Origin: an uncultured Bacteroidales bacterium
GTDB lineage: Bacteria > Bacteroidota > Bacteroidia > Bacteroidales > JAUNSR01
Assembly: GCA_947074245.1 (NCBI GenBank)
Contig: CAMTOW010000005.1
Location: 1-18,742, forward strand
Length of the DNA stretch: 18,742 nucleotides
Reading direction: 5' to 3'
The first letter of the stretch is position 1; every line of letters starts with the position of its first letter. The position numbers were made by a program, and so were the translations under genes. Positions 7,355-15,350 of this stretch are shown here, piece by piece. The notes under the pieces were generated by a model. It was not told the DNA's origin and made no database searches. It saw only the letters and a program-made list of their open reading frames with translations.

Positions 7355-8713
7355 TCATTCGGTAATGAATGGGATTCCGTTGTAATAATCGACCACTTTC
7401 TTCCGGATCAGATATTGTACGTGCATCCCCACCAGCTCCGCTTTTGACTGAATCAGCTGATTGGAACTGTTTTGCAGATCCAGAGCGCTGATCATTCCCT
7501 CTTCATACTTCCGTTGATTCACCGTATGGGCAATCTCCGATGCATTCACCTTACGCACGGCCTGAATGTATTCTTTAGCGGCGCCGTTCAGATCGGTTAT
7601 TCCCTGTTTGATATCTTGATGCAACCGGAGCAGGGTTTCTTCATAATCCGCCTGTTGCATCTGCAGTCTGTATTTCGCCCGTCGGCGGTTGGATAGTTTC
7701 GTCAGTTGAGAGAAAATCGGAATGGAGATCTGTATCCCGACATATTCACCCGCATTGTTCCGAAACTGATTCTTGTAAGACGCATTTTCCGAACCCGATT
7801 TCAGAGCTTCGAAATAGTTGGTCCGATACCCTCCATACAAACCGATATAGGGAAAAAACGACCCCATCGATACCTTATAATTCGATTTTATACCTTGTAG
7901 CTGATGTTTGGCGGCTACCGCCTGCGGCAGATAGCGAATCGCCTGTTCGAAGAGCGAATCGGGATCCTGATCCGATAACTCGGGAAGCAACTGCCCGAGC
8001 ACCTGATCGATTGTCAGAGAATCCTCCATCGGAAAGTTCATCGAACTCTTCAGTTCCAGCCAGGCGTTCTCCAACAGGTTACGCTGCCGGATCAGCCCGA
8101 ACTGATCCGCCGCCACGTTGGCTTCCATCTGTGCCACATCCGCTCCGGCTTTCAGCCCCAGTTCCTCCATCCGCACACTCTGATACAGATTCTGTTCGCT
8201 TTCGTCGAGTTTACCTTGCATCTGCACCACCAAATGATGATAGTACACCACATTATAATATGCATTGATAACCCGAAGCGAAATTTCGTCGCGGACGATC
8301 TGTACCTGTTGCAACCCCATCTTTTCATAAGCGGCTGCCATCTTCAGGTTATTGACCCGTACCAGTCCGTTAAACAGAGGCAGTTCGGCGGTCGCCGAGT
8401 AGTTGTTGTTGAAATATTTATTATCCTGATACGTATTGGTGGCAGGGTCGAGCGAGCGTCCGAAATTATATTCCGCCGTTACCGATACGCCTGCCGACGG
8501 AAAGAAAGCACCCCAAGCCTGAGTCTTATCCTGTTGATAGATCCGATGTTGCGCTTCCTGTCCCGCATTGCGGGGAGCATGGTCGCGGGCATAGATCATA
8601 CAATCTCGGAGCGTACATGGGGTCGGTGGCATATAGGCTTCTTGCGACTTCCCTTTCAGACAGGCACACAGGCAGACGATGATCGTGAAAATGATATTTT
8701 TAAGCGAATTCAT
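7355..8713 (-). CDS. TolC family outer-membrane efflux channel
   Basis: This 452-residue protein has a signal peptide (about 1-23, MNSLKNIIFTIIVCLCAC, then KGKSQ). Two repeated outer-membrane efflux protein (OEP) units follow, each with long helices and strand pairs, for example ALRDHAPRN-like helices, SAGVSVTAEYNFGRSLDP and, in the second half, FFPYIGLYGGYRTNYFEAL. TolC family trimers form the outer-membrane and periplasmic tunnel of tripartite exporters. It is the first gene of the operon and its start lies about 19 bp downstream of the transcription start predicted from the sigma-54 promoter at 8743-8759. The leader is A/T-rich with no Shine-Dalgarno sequence. Cysteines in the signal region (CLCAC) leave open a lipoprotein form, but no standard lipobox is convincing. 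Confidence 0.9.
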   Translation of the reverse strand: MNSLKNIIFTIIVCLCACLKGKSQEAYMPPTPCTLRDCMIYARDHAPRNAGQEAQHRIYQQDKTQAWGAFFPSAGVSVTAEYNFGRSLDPATNTYQDNKYFNNNYSATAELPLFNGLVRVNNLKMAAAYEKMGLQQVQIVRDEISLRVINAYYNVVYYHHLVVQMQGKLDESEQNLYQSVRMEELGLKAGADVAQMEANVAADQFGLIRQRNLLENAWLELKSSMNFPMEDSLTIDQVLGQLLPELSDQDPDSLFEQAIRYLPQAVAAKHQLQGIKSNYKVSMGSFFPYIGLYGGYRTNYFEALKSGSENASYKNQFRNNAGEYVGIQISIPIFSQLTKLSNRRRAKYRLQMQQADYEETLLRLHQDIKQGITDLNGAAKEYIQAVRKVNASEIAHTVNQRKYEEGMISALDLQNSSNQLIQSKAELVGMHVQYLIRKKVVDYYNGIPFITE

Positions 8714-8742
8714 ATTTTTTCATTTGATTTCATTTATTCATA

Positions 8743-8759
8743 ACCAAAGCACGTGCCAA
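8743..8759 (-). promoter_or_regulatory. Sigma-54 (-24/-12) promoter for the export operon
   Basis: The minus strand reads TTGGCACGTGCTTTGGT, which matches the RpoN consensus TGGCACG-N4-TTGCW except for G in place of C in the -12 dinucleotide. The GG (-24) to GG (-12) spacing is exactly 10 bp, as required. The predicted start is near 8732, giving a leader of about 19 nt before the tolC-like gene. The divergently encoded regulator is a sigma-54 activator, which strongly supports the call. Confidence 0.8.
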
Positions 8760-8771
8760 AAAACAAAACAT

Positions 8772-8791
8772 TCATTTACAATCATTTACAA
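8772..8791. repeat. Perfect tandem 10-bp repeat (TCATTTACAA x2)
   Basis: Two adjacent copies of TCATTTACAA lie between the sigma-54 promoter and the large inverted repeat. Each contains TTTACA, which is also the outer end of the inverted repeat (CTTTACA), so they may be weaker half-sites for the same regulator placed one helical turn apart. Confidence 0.5.
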
Positions 8792-8810
8792 AACCGGGCC
8801 TGAATCTTAC

Positions 8811-8848
8811 TGTAAAGAAATTAGACACATCTGTCTAATTTCTTTACA
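8811..8848. promoter_or_regulatory. Perfect 17+17 bp inverted repeat, likely enhancer site
   Basis: TGTAAAGAAATTAGACA and its exact complement flank a 4-nt spacer, CATC. The centre lies about 97 bp upstream of the start predicted from the sigma-54 promoter, the usual distance for an upstream activating sequence bound by an NtrC-type dimer. The nearest gene is the divergent NtrC-type regulator itself. A T-run is absent on both sides and the repeat precedes both genes, so it is not a terminator. Confidence 0.7.
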
Positions 8849-8983
8849 ATCAGCCACTCACCATCCGGTCGAGTTGTCGCCTCGAACTTGGAATCGGGTG
8901 CCTGACCAATCATTTTTTTCCATTACTTTGTCCCGGCTACTTCCTTCTCGAATCCAATTTCATTCTATATAGATTACCGCATT

Positions 8984-10321
8984 ATGGCAAAAAAAGGCAC
9001 CGTTTTTATCATCGACGATAATAAGAGTATTCTGAAAACTCTCGAATTGCTCCTTTCCGAGCATTTTCAGCGAGTGATCACGCTTAGTTCGCCCGAATCG
9101 TTCCCGGCGATGTTACATGAGATAAAGAGTCCCGATGTGATTCTGCTCGATATGAATTTTTCGGCAGGAATCAATAACGGCAACGAAGGCTTGTTCTGGC
9201 TGAACCGGATCAAAACCCTTTTGCCCAATACGCCGGTCGTTCTGTTTACCGCCTATGCGTATATCGATTTGGCGGTTGCCGGAATCAAAGCGGGAGCCTA
9301 TGATTTCATCACCAAACCGTGGGACAACGACAAACTGATCGAAACCCTGCGCAATGCCCGCGACAGCCGCTCGTCGGGTTCGAAGCGGAAGACAAAAGAG
9401 GAACCGCGACCGGTTTTCCGCGGAGAATCTCCCGCCATGAAGAAATTGTATGAACAGATTGAGAAAGTGGCCCGCACCGATGCCAACATCCTGATCACGG
9501 GAGAGAACGGAACCGGTAAAGAGGTGTTCGCCCAGGAACTGCATCATCTCTCGCAACGCTCCGGACACGATCTGGTTACAGTCGATATGGGGGCGATTAC
9601 CGAGACGCTTTTCGAAAGCGAACTTTTCGGACATGTGAAGGGGGCCTTTACGGATGCCAAGAGCGATCGGGCCGGAAAATTTGAAGTCGCTTCGGGGGGA
9701 ACGCTCTTTATGGACGAAATCGGCAATCTGCCCTTCCACCTTCAGGCCCGGTTACTGACCGCTCTCCAAAGACGCAAGATCATTCGCGTGGGGAGCAATA
9801 CGCCCATCGACGTAAACATCCGTTTGATCTGCGCCACCAATTGCAACCTTCCCGAAATGGTACGCAAAGGAACCTTCCGCGAAGACCTGTATTACCGCAT
9901 CAACACCATTTCGCTCGAAATCCCACCGTTGCGACAGCGTCGTGAGGATATTCTTCCGATGAGCGAGATGTTCATCGAACGATATGCCGCGCTTTATCAG
10001 AAAAGCCCGGTGCGATTAGGTGAAAGTGCGATCCGTAAATTCATGGAATACAGTTGGCCGGGCAATGTACGCGAATTGCAGCATACCATCGAAAAAGCCG
10101 TCATTATGGGAGATTCCGTCCTGGAAGCTTCCGACTTTCAATTCCCGGAAGAGAACCTCAATGTAGCAGAGGATGCAAACCGAACGCTCGAAGAGATGGA
10201 GCGGGATGCCATCGCCAACGCCATCCGGACGTATGACGGAAATCTGTCACTCGTGGCTCAGCAATTGGGGATCACCCGACAGACGCTTTATAATAAAATC
10301 AAGAAATTCAATTTGCTCTGA
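8984..10321 (+). CDS. Sigma-54-dependent response regulator (NtrC family)
   Basis: This 445-residue regulator has three domains. The receiver (about 5-125) has acid pocket D11/D12, phospho-acceptor D56 in VILLDMNF, T89 and K111 in FITKPW. The AAA+ sigma-54 activation domain (about 144-375) has Walker A GENGTGKE (173-180), the sigma-54-contacting loop GAFTDA (220-225), Walker B TLFMDEIG (D244/E245) and SWPGNVREL. The C-terminal Fis-type helix-turn-helix (about 415-442) includes LVAQQLGITRQTLYNKI. When phosphorylated by the kinase encoded immediately downstream, it should form a hexamer and open sigma-54 promoters. Its likely target is the divergent export operon, with binding at the inverted repeat 8811-8848. 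The GAFTDA variant is common in this phylum. The start follows an A/T-rich leader; a poor -7-like box (TTACTTTG, 8923-8930) is the only promoter hint. Confidence 0.95.
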   Translation: MAKKGTVFIIDDNKSILKTLELLLSEHFQRVITLSSPESFPAMLHEIKSPDVILLDMNFSAGINNGNEGLFWLNRIKTLLPNTPVVLFTAYAYIDLAVAGIKAGAYDFITKPWDNDKLIETLRNARDSRSSGSKRKTKEEPRPVFRGESPAMKKLYEQIEKVARTDANILITGENGTGKEVFAQELHHLSQRSGHDLVTVDMGAITETLFESELFGHVKGAFTDAKSDRAGKFEVASGGTLFMDEIGNLPFHLQARLLTALQRRKIIRVGSNTPIDVNIRLICATNCNLPEMVRKGTFREDLYYRINTISLEIPPLRQRREDILPMSEMFIERYAALYQKSPVRLGESAIRKFMEYSWPGNVRELQHTIEKAVIMGDSVLEASDFQFPEENLNVAEDANRTLEEMERDAIANAIRTYDGNLSLVAQQLGITRQTLYNKIKKFNLL

Positions 10322-11619
10322 TGAAAATACGTACCGGAATCCTGTTCTATTTCCTCCTGCTGGGCATATTGATCGGTATGGCCCTGCTACTGACCTATTT
10401 CCATCAATGGCTCGGCGTATCGGCGACCATCCTTGGGATCGGCTTGATTCTCCGACAACTTTGGAAAGAGTATGAAAGTCAGTTCCGAAAGCTCAAGACA
10501 CTTTATGACGCTGTCGAGAACAACGACTATGCCTTCCGATTTCCCGAAGGGGGTGTGAGCGCGCGCGAAAAGAAGATCAACCGGATCTTCAACGCCATGC
10601 GCGAACTGCTTTCGCGCGCCAAGAGCGAAGCGGTCGAAAAAGAGAAATACTATGAATTGATCATGGATTGCGTCTCGACCGGAATTATCGTTATCGATCC
10701 CAACGGATTCGTTTATCAGACCAACGATGCGGCTCTCCACCTGCTCGGATTAAATATCCTAACCCATACCAAACAACTGGGGCAGATCGACGAAACGCTT
10801 CCCGACCTGTTCAATCTCTTGGTACCGGGCAACGGACGTCAGATCACGTTCCATACCGAGCGCGGAGAAAGACACCTGACCATCGACGTGGCAGAACTGC
10901 GTGGCCGCGACCGGAATCTGCGTATCATCGCTCTGAACGATATCGATTCGGAACTCGATGAGAACGAGATCGAATCCTGGAGCAGGCTGACGCGGGTACT
11001 GACCCATGAGATCATGAACGGGATCTCTCCAATCACCTCCTTGAGCGAATTGCTATTGAAGAAATCGGATACGAACAAATCCGTACGCGAAGGTTTGGAA
11101 GTGATCAACCATACGGGAGTCCAACTGATGTCGTTCGTCAAAACATACCGTCAGTTCACGCGTATTCCCGATCCGAACAGGAGTATCTTCGATCTGCGCG
11201 AATTTCTCAATCTGGAAATCGTCGGAATGCGTGCCACGACCGAGGTGCCGATTCGGTTTATCCTGAATATCGAACCGGAAGACCTGATGCTTTATGCCGA
11301 TAAGAACCTGATTACTCAGGTAATTACCAATATTCTGAAGAATGCGATTCTTGCTCTTCAAGATGTGTCTGATCCGTATATCCGGATCAGTGCCCAAAGC
11401 GATGAGAAAGAGCGTATTTTCATCGACATCGACAACAACGGCCCGATGATCCAACCCGAAACGTCAAAACAAATCTTCGTTCCGTTTTTCACGACCCGCG
11501 ATTCCGGTTCGGGAATCGGCCTGAGCGTTGCCAAACAGATCATGCGTCTGCATAACGGCTCGCTCAAACTCACTTATTCGACTCCCGAAGAAACCCGTTT
11601 CACGCTGTTGTTCCGTTAA
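10321..11619 (+). CDS. Membrane sensor histidine kinase (NtrY/NtrB-like)
   Basis: This 432-residue kinase has two closely spaced N-terminal membrane helices (about 6-25 and 29-46) with almost no periplasmic loop, then a HAMP-like or linker region. A PAS domain (about 108-205, with DCVSTGIIVIDPNGFVYQTNDAA) is followed by the dimerisation/phosphoacceptor helix with H229 in RVLTHEIMNGISPI. The ATPase domain has an N box (ITNILKNAI, N337/N341), G1 DNNGP (371-375), an F box FVPFFTTR and G2 GSGIGLS (396-402). The short loop suggests that it senses a membrane or cytoplasmic cue, possibly through the PAS domain, rather than a periplasmic ligand. Its ATG overlaps the regulator's TGA by one base (TGATG), indicating translational coupling and a cognate pair. 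Confidence 0.95.
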   Translation: MKIRTGILFYFLLLGILIGMALLLTYFHQWLGVSATILGIGLILRQLWKEYESQFRKLKTLYDAVENNDYAFRFPEGGVSAREKKINRIFNAMRELLSRAKSEAVEKEKYYELIMDCVSTGIIVIDPNGFVYQTNDAALHLLGLNILTHTKQLGQIDETLPDLFNLLVPGNGRQITFHTERGERHLTIDVAELRGRDRNLRIIALNDIDSELDENEIESWSRLTRVLTHEIMNGISPITSLSELLLKKSDTNKSVREGLEVINHTGVQLMSFVKTYRQFTRIPDPNRSIFDLREFLNLEIVGMRATTEVPIRFILNIEPEDLMLYADKNLITQVITNILKNAILALQDVSDPYIRISAQSDEKERIFIDIDNNGPMIQPETSKQIFVPFFTTRDSGSGIGLSVAKQIMRLHNGSLKLTYSTPEETRFTLLFR

Positions 11620-11634
11620 AGACAGATCCATAAA

Positions 11635-11674
11635 AAATGCCTCCTCCACGATTAGAACCGTGAAGGAGGCATTT
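11635..11674. terminator. Bidirectional terminator between kinase and DUF4838 gene
   Basis: Sixteen-base arms (AAATGCCTCCTCCACG and CGTGAAGGAGGCATTT, one mismatch) enclose the loop ATTAGAAC. A-rich sequence on the left and TTTGTTT on the right give T-runs in both directions. It lies 15 bp past the kinase stop (+) and 24 bp past the DUF4838 gene stop (-). Confidence 0.9.
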
Positions 11675-11698
11675 GTTTATGATTTTATCGTAAACCGC

Positions 11699-13936
11699 TT
11701 ATAAGACGGTCACCTCATCGATGAAGAACCAGCAAGGATGTCCTACTCCGTAGTGCCAGGTCGGACAAGTCTTCGTCCCCGTTACGTCCACTTTGATGTA
11801 GCGGGCGCGTTCGGGTTTCGTCAATTCGCTTTTCACCCCTTTGAATTTCACCTGTACCGAACGATCCTCTTCCAGGTCGTGTGTTTCGACATGTCTGAAA
11901 TCCGCTCCATTATCCGATACCGAATAAACCACCCGGGTAGGAAACAGGATCCAAGCCCCCAACTGATGAAGGAAATCGGTTTCGATACTGCTGAAGTCTT
12001 TCGCCTCGCCCAAGTCGAGAACAAAACCTCCGTCACAACCTTCCCATCCGATCCAGCTCTCCACGAAAGTGGAACCTCCGTACAATCCGTCGGTCAAGGC
12101 AGTCGGGTCCGAATGAACATACCGTCCGGTCGGATCGTTCAGATAAGTCACCGCGGCTCCCTCCGCAAGATTCTTTTCAGCTCGCGGCATATAGCGCCGG
12201 CGATACAGGTCGCAATATTCCAACGGCGAGTTGTTGCGTTCGTTGAGCGTCGGTACGTCAAACTGACGGACACGCTCTTCAAATAGATTTAATTTGGCGG
12301 CGATGTCGTTCAGGTCTTTCTCATTCTCCGTACGAGCGATTTCCAGTTCGGAATACATGATCGGAAGACGAGCCTTCCGCACTCGGTTCAGAAACGTTTC
12401 ATGATCCGCCACCAGAGTTTCCGCTTCGTCAAACAGGCGGTTGTAACGACTCATCAATTCGGGTTTCAACATCCCCGTCTTATGCGATACGGGCGAATCA
12501 TAGATCCACAGACGCTGTCCGCTGCCGATCAGTGCGCCCTCCATCGTGCGCAGATAACGATAAAGCGCCGGACCTGCATCACCATAATATCCGTTCAGGA
12601 AATGTTGCATGACCGAATCGGCGTTCACTTCGGGGTTCCACATCAAACGCGAAACCAGATACGTACGCAATTCGGCGAAATCGCCCCCTTTGCTTCCCGC
12701 GATCTGAGAGAAGTGCATCGAGGTATTGTTCTTTTTGAACAACCGGATGTTGTCTTGCAGGATATGGAAATTCGGGAACGGAGCCACATAGTTGTCGAAA
12801 TTGATTCCGTAATCCCAAACGAACAGATTCTTCGTGATCTTGCCCCAGCTTTCGAGTGCTTCGACAAACTCCCGACCCGACGCGTTCTCCGTCAGAGACA
12901 CCTCGCGATCGCAATCGATATCGCACAACATCACCGAAACGTTCGGCAACGGTTTCACGTTTTTGGGAGCTTTCATTGTATAAAGATAGGCGAGCGTAGA
13001 AAACTCTTTATCGGGGAACCGCTCGGCAAGCCGATTCATAAAATGGATCAGACTGCCCGATAGAGCGCCCTCTTCTTCATCCAGCGCCTTGCAGGATGCG
13101 CAGGTACAGTTGGTATAATTACCGTCGTTCTGACTGACACTGATCATATTCAAACCCGGATTGGCCCGGAATATCGAATCGACGCGAGCGGAAACGATCT
13201 CCAGCACGTCGGGATTGGTAAGACACCACTGACTCGCTTTGCCCGGATGCCGTTTTCCTTTGAAATAGGAATAATATTCCGGATGCGATTCGCCATAGAC
13301 GTCCGATGGAAGCAAACGATCGAACGTATGCACCCAATAACCGCCGGCAAACATCTCTACGGGTTCTTCCAATCGGTTCCACATCCGATAGATCGAATCA
13401 TTTTGCATTCCGTAAAACTGACTCTGACGATATCTGAAAGCGGGATTTTCCAAAACGGTCAGCGCCGGCACGGTCAGCGTTTCATCCGTCGGACAGGCAT
13501 ATTCGTTTTCGCCCCAATAATCGACACCGCAATATTGCTCAAGCAGATTAACCACTCCGTAGATGCTTCCTTTGTCGCCTCCACTGACGATCCGGAGCAC
13601 ATCCCCTTCGGTAGAAAGTAAGAATCCGTCTTCGGTCAACTCACCCGTTCGGGTTTCTAGCGATGCCGGCAGATGCTGAGCGTTGCCAATCAAGACATCC
13701 CCTTTGCGATGCGAAAACGAAGCGTCGGCAACCGTCAGCGGCAATCGGGTACCGGTGATCTTTTCGGTGAAAAAATTCAGTAACTCCCCGGCCTGACGGT
13801 CGGTAGGCGTATCGGCTACGATAATTCGGGATTGTGCTTTTCCTTTTTTTACGAGTGTCACTTGTGCCTCCATGGGCACGACTCCAAGACATAAAGCCGC
13901 TAAGAGGGTTCGGCTTTTCGGTATTGATCGGATCAT
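11699..13936 (-). CDS. Exported DUF4838 protein with C-terminal discoidin-like domain
   Basis: This 745-residue protein has a signal peptide (about 1-24, ending PMEAQ). Residues of about 27-160 resemble the GH20-type N-terminal accessory domain (RIIVADTPTDRQAGELLNFF, later GDKGSIYGVVNLLEQYCGV). The DUF4838 region follows (about 165-440), with the family's SQND (268-271) and CTCASC (C277, C279, C282), which look like a metal- or disulfide-forming site. A helical segment precedes a C-terminal jelly-roll of F5/8 type C kind (about 600-745, with VLDLGEAKDFSSIETDFLHQ and RYIKVDVTG). Such proteins are generally thought to act on or bind glycans, but no reaction is established to my knowledge. It has its own promoter (13976-14007) and shares a terminator with the kinase. 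No SusC/SusD pair is next to it, so it is not in an obvious polysaccharide-use locus. Confidence 0.88.
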   Translation of the reverse strand: MIRSIPKSRTLLAALCLGVVPMEAQVTLVKKGKAQSRIIVADTPTDRQAGELLNFFTEKITGTRLPLTVADASFSHRKGDVLIGNAQHLPASLETRTGELTEDGFLLSTEGDVLRIVSGGDKGSIYGVVNLLEQYCGVDYWGENEYACPTDETLTVPALTVLENPAFRYRQSQFYGMQNDSIYRMWNRLEEPVEMFAGGYWVHTFDRLLPSDVYGESHPEYYSYFKGKRHPGKASQWCLTNPDVLEIVSARVDSIFRANPGLNMISVSQNDGNYTNCTCASCKALDEEEGALSGSLIHFMNRLAERFPDKEFSTLAYLYTMKAPKNVKPLPNVSVMLCDIDCDREVSLTENASGREFVEALESWGKITKNLFVWDYGINFDNYVAPFPNFHILQDNIRLFKKNNTSMHFSQIAGSKGGDFAELRTYLVSRLMWNPEVNADSVMQHFLNGYYGDAGPALYRYLRTMEGALIGSGQRLWIYDSPVSHKTGMLKPELMSRYNRLFDEAETLVADHETFLNRVRKARLPIMYSELEIARTENEKDLNDIAAKLNLFEERVRQFDVPTLNERNNSPLEYCDLYRRRYMPRAEKNLAEGAAVTYLNDPTGRYVHSDPTALTDGLYGGSTFVESWIGWEGCDGGFVLDLGEAKDFSSIETDFLHQLGAWILFPTRVVYSVSDNGADFRHVETHDLEEDRSVQVKFKGVKSELTKPERARYIKVDVTGTKTCPTWHYGVGHPCWFFIDEVTVL

Positions 13937-13975
13937 GTTCTAAAATTTATGTGTTCTGTGTGAATTCAAGAGGCT

Positions 13976-14007
13976 CAAATGTAAGTCAATCCCCTATAAA
14001 AAACAAA
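13976..14007 (-). promoter_or_regulatory. Bacteroidetes-type promoter for the DUF4838 gene
   Basis: On the minus strand a TTTG (-33) is followed after 20 bp by TACATTTG, a perfect TAnnTTTG -7 box, about 40 bp before the start codon. The -33 element overlaps the T-run of the terminator of the preceding gene, so termination and initiation are packed together. Confidence 0.7.
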
Positions 14008-14030
14008 ACCCCGGAATAAAATTCCCGGGG
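13998..14030 (-). terminator. Rho-independent terminator of the B12-riboswitch gene
   Basis: On the minus strand CCCCGGGAAT pairs with ATTCCGGGG (one bulged base) around a short A/T loop, followed by TTTTGTTTTTT. This is a textbook intrinsic terminator, 78 bp beyond the stop of the T9SS-sorted protein gene, and implies that gene is transcribed alone. Confidence 0.88.
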
Positions 14031-14107
14031 CGATGCTCCTTTGTTCCTGAATCAGTTTCCACTTATGGCAGCAAGCAGAAAAGTACAGTATGCTTTTATC
14101 GATAAAA

Positions 14108-15295
14108 TCAGTATTTGACGATCTTCCGTACCGACGATCCGGTACGCATCAGATAAACACCCGATGGCAGATGCGAAAGATCGAGTACGTTGCGTCCGAT
14201 CGACACCGGAGTTTGATACACGCGATGTCCCGAAAGAGTAAACACTTCTGCCGCCCCACCTTCTTCCGTCTCCACGCAAAGTTCGGAAACGAATGGGTTC
14301 GGATAGATCCGATCGCCTGATCCAGTTGGGTTAGAATCGATTGACACCATCACTTCGGGATGCAGATCCTCGATTCCTGCCACTTCGGTCGAACACTCTC
14401 CGATCTGTCCGTTGAACTGATGGATGCCCGTATGGATCCGGATAAAGTCTACGCCCGGCAGATGAGCGGGATTTCCGTTGCGATCTACCGCCCAATCGAT
14501 CTTGATGTTACTTCGGTCGTTGTCGTTGGGATGGCAATCCGCGTATCCGTAATCGTAGGCGATCAGGAAATAAAACTTCCCGTTGTCGGCGATGTCGAAC
14601 GCATTATCGGGCAGGCGGGTTCCGGTAAAAGTCAATCGGTCGCCTTCCGTCCATTCCGGATAATGATTCTGCTGATGGATGCGCGTGCTTGGGATAAACC
14701 CTTCATTGCCTTGATTATCCGTCCAGCGCACATGCTCGGCGTCCAACACATAGGGACGCGAGGTATCTTTGACCGGTTCTTTGTTCGGATCCGGACGATA
14801 ATAGGTGATGGAATAATCGCGTGTGGAGAGCGGATTGTCGGATTCACTACCGGCGATCTCATACCACTCGTCGTCGGGCAGCCCGTTGCCGTTGGCGTCA
14901 TAAGATACCCAGATTACGCCTGGTTCGGCGCTTCCTCCCACTTTCCCTTCGAGCGCGTCGGGCGTCGGATCATAAAACGCGTTACCGCGCACTTTGAAAT
15001 CGTACGATCCGGCCACATTGGCGATGGTATGATCGAACCCTACGGTGACGTAACCGCCGAAACCGCCCAGCGACACCACATCGAAACTATTCCCGACGAG
15101 CGCGGCTTCCGCCTTAATCCGAACCGATTCTGCACTTTCCGACGGATCATGTTCGGGTAATATCTGCATGAACTGTCCCGGCGCGGGACGAAATTCGATC
15201 ACTTTTGAAATAAACGCATTTTGGGCCGACAAGGGCTGAAAACCAAAGAACGGCAGGCCACAGGTCACCATCCCTACGAAATAGATCTTCTTCAT
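14108..15295 (-). CDS. B12-riboswitch-controlled, T9SS-sorted surface protein
   Basis: The chosen start at 15295 gives 395 residues (MKKIYFVGMV...). A longer open frame to 15457 would run through the riboswitch and lacks a signal peptide at its head. Residues 1-24 are a signal peptide ending PLSAQ. The body (about 27-315) contains SLGGFGGYVTVGFDHTI, GNAFYDPTPDA, EPGVIWVSYDANGNGLPDDEWYEIAGSE (in part Asp/Asn-rich and calcium-site-like), RWTDNQGNEGF and YGYADCHPNDND. I recognise this as a surface-protein family that occurs in cobalamin loci of Bacteroidota. The end (about 328-395: IYPNPFVSEL through KIVKY) is a type A T9SS sorting domain, so the protein should be carried across the outer membrane and attached to the cell surface. 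Together with the riboswitch directly upstream, this suggests a role in B12 or corrinoid capture; that role is inferred. No btuB is adjacent. Confidence 0.85.
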   Translation of the reverse strand: MKKIYFVGMVTCGLPFFGFQPLSAQNAFISKVIEFRPAPGQFMQILPEHDPSESAESVRIKAEAALVGNSFDVVSLGGFGGYVTVGFDHTIANVAGSYDFKVRGNAFYDPTPDALEGKVGGSAEPGVIWVSYDANGNGLPDDEWYEIAGSESDNPLSTRDYSITYYRPDPNKEPVKDTSRPYVLDAEHVRWTDNQGNEGFIPSTRIHQQNHYPEWTEGDRLTFTGTRLPDNAFDIADNGKFYFLIAYDYGYADCHPNDNDRSNIKIDWAVDRNGNPAHLPGVDFIRIHTGIHQFNGQIGECSTEVAGIEDLHPEVMVSIDSNPTGSGDRIYPNPFVSELCVETEEGGAAEVFTLSGHRVYQTPVSIGRNVLDLSHLPSGVYLMRTGSSVRKIVKY

Positions 15296-15319
15296 GTTTA
15301 ATTCGGATAAGTCTTTTTC

Positions 15320-15341
15320 ACGGCTCTTCCTCGAAAGCCGT
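15320..15341 (-). promoter_or_regulatory. Hairpin between riboswitch and start codon
   Basis: On the minus strand ACGGCT and AGCCGT form a 6-bp stem with a 10-nt loop, 24 nt before the start codon. A purine-rich run, not a T-run, follows. This favours a translational expression platform or loop-loop partner of the cobalamin riboswitch over an intrinsic terminator. Confidence 0.45.
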
Positions 15342-15350
15342 CGAAACAAT

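Noticed and set aside
8811..8848. The large inverted repeat as a transcription terminator
   Set aside because: It lies between two divergent gene starts, not after any gene, and has no T-run on either side; a regulator site fits better.
8888..8904. Possible plus-strand sigma-54 promoter (TTGGAATCGGGTGCC) before the response regulator
   Set aside because: The GG-to-GC spacing is 8 bp instead of the required 10, so it should not work.
9638..9661. GAFTDA in place of GAFTGA in the sigma-54 contact loop of the response regulator
   Set aside because: The D variant is common in Bacteroidota NtrC-family proteins as I recall them, so it does not indicate loss of sigma-54 activation.
12401..13063. 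220-residue plus-strand frame opposite the DUF4838 gene
   Set aside because: Antisense shadow with no recognisable domain.
14360..15160. 266-residue plus-strand frame opposite the B12-regulated protein gene
   Set aside because: It is antisense to a gene with clear signal peptide, family motifs and sorting domain; no independent support.
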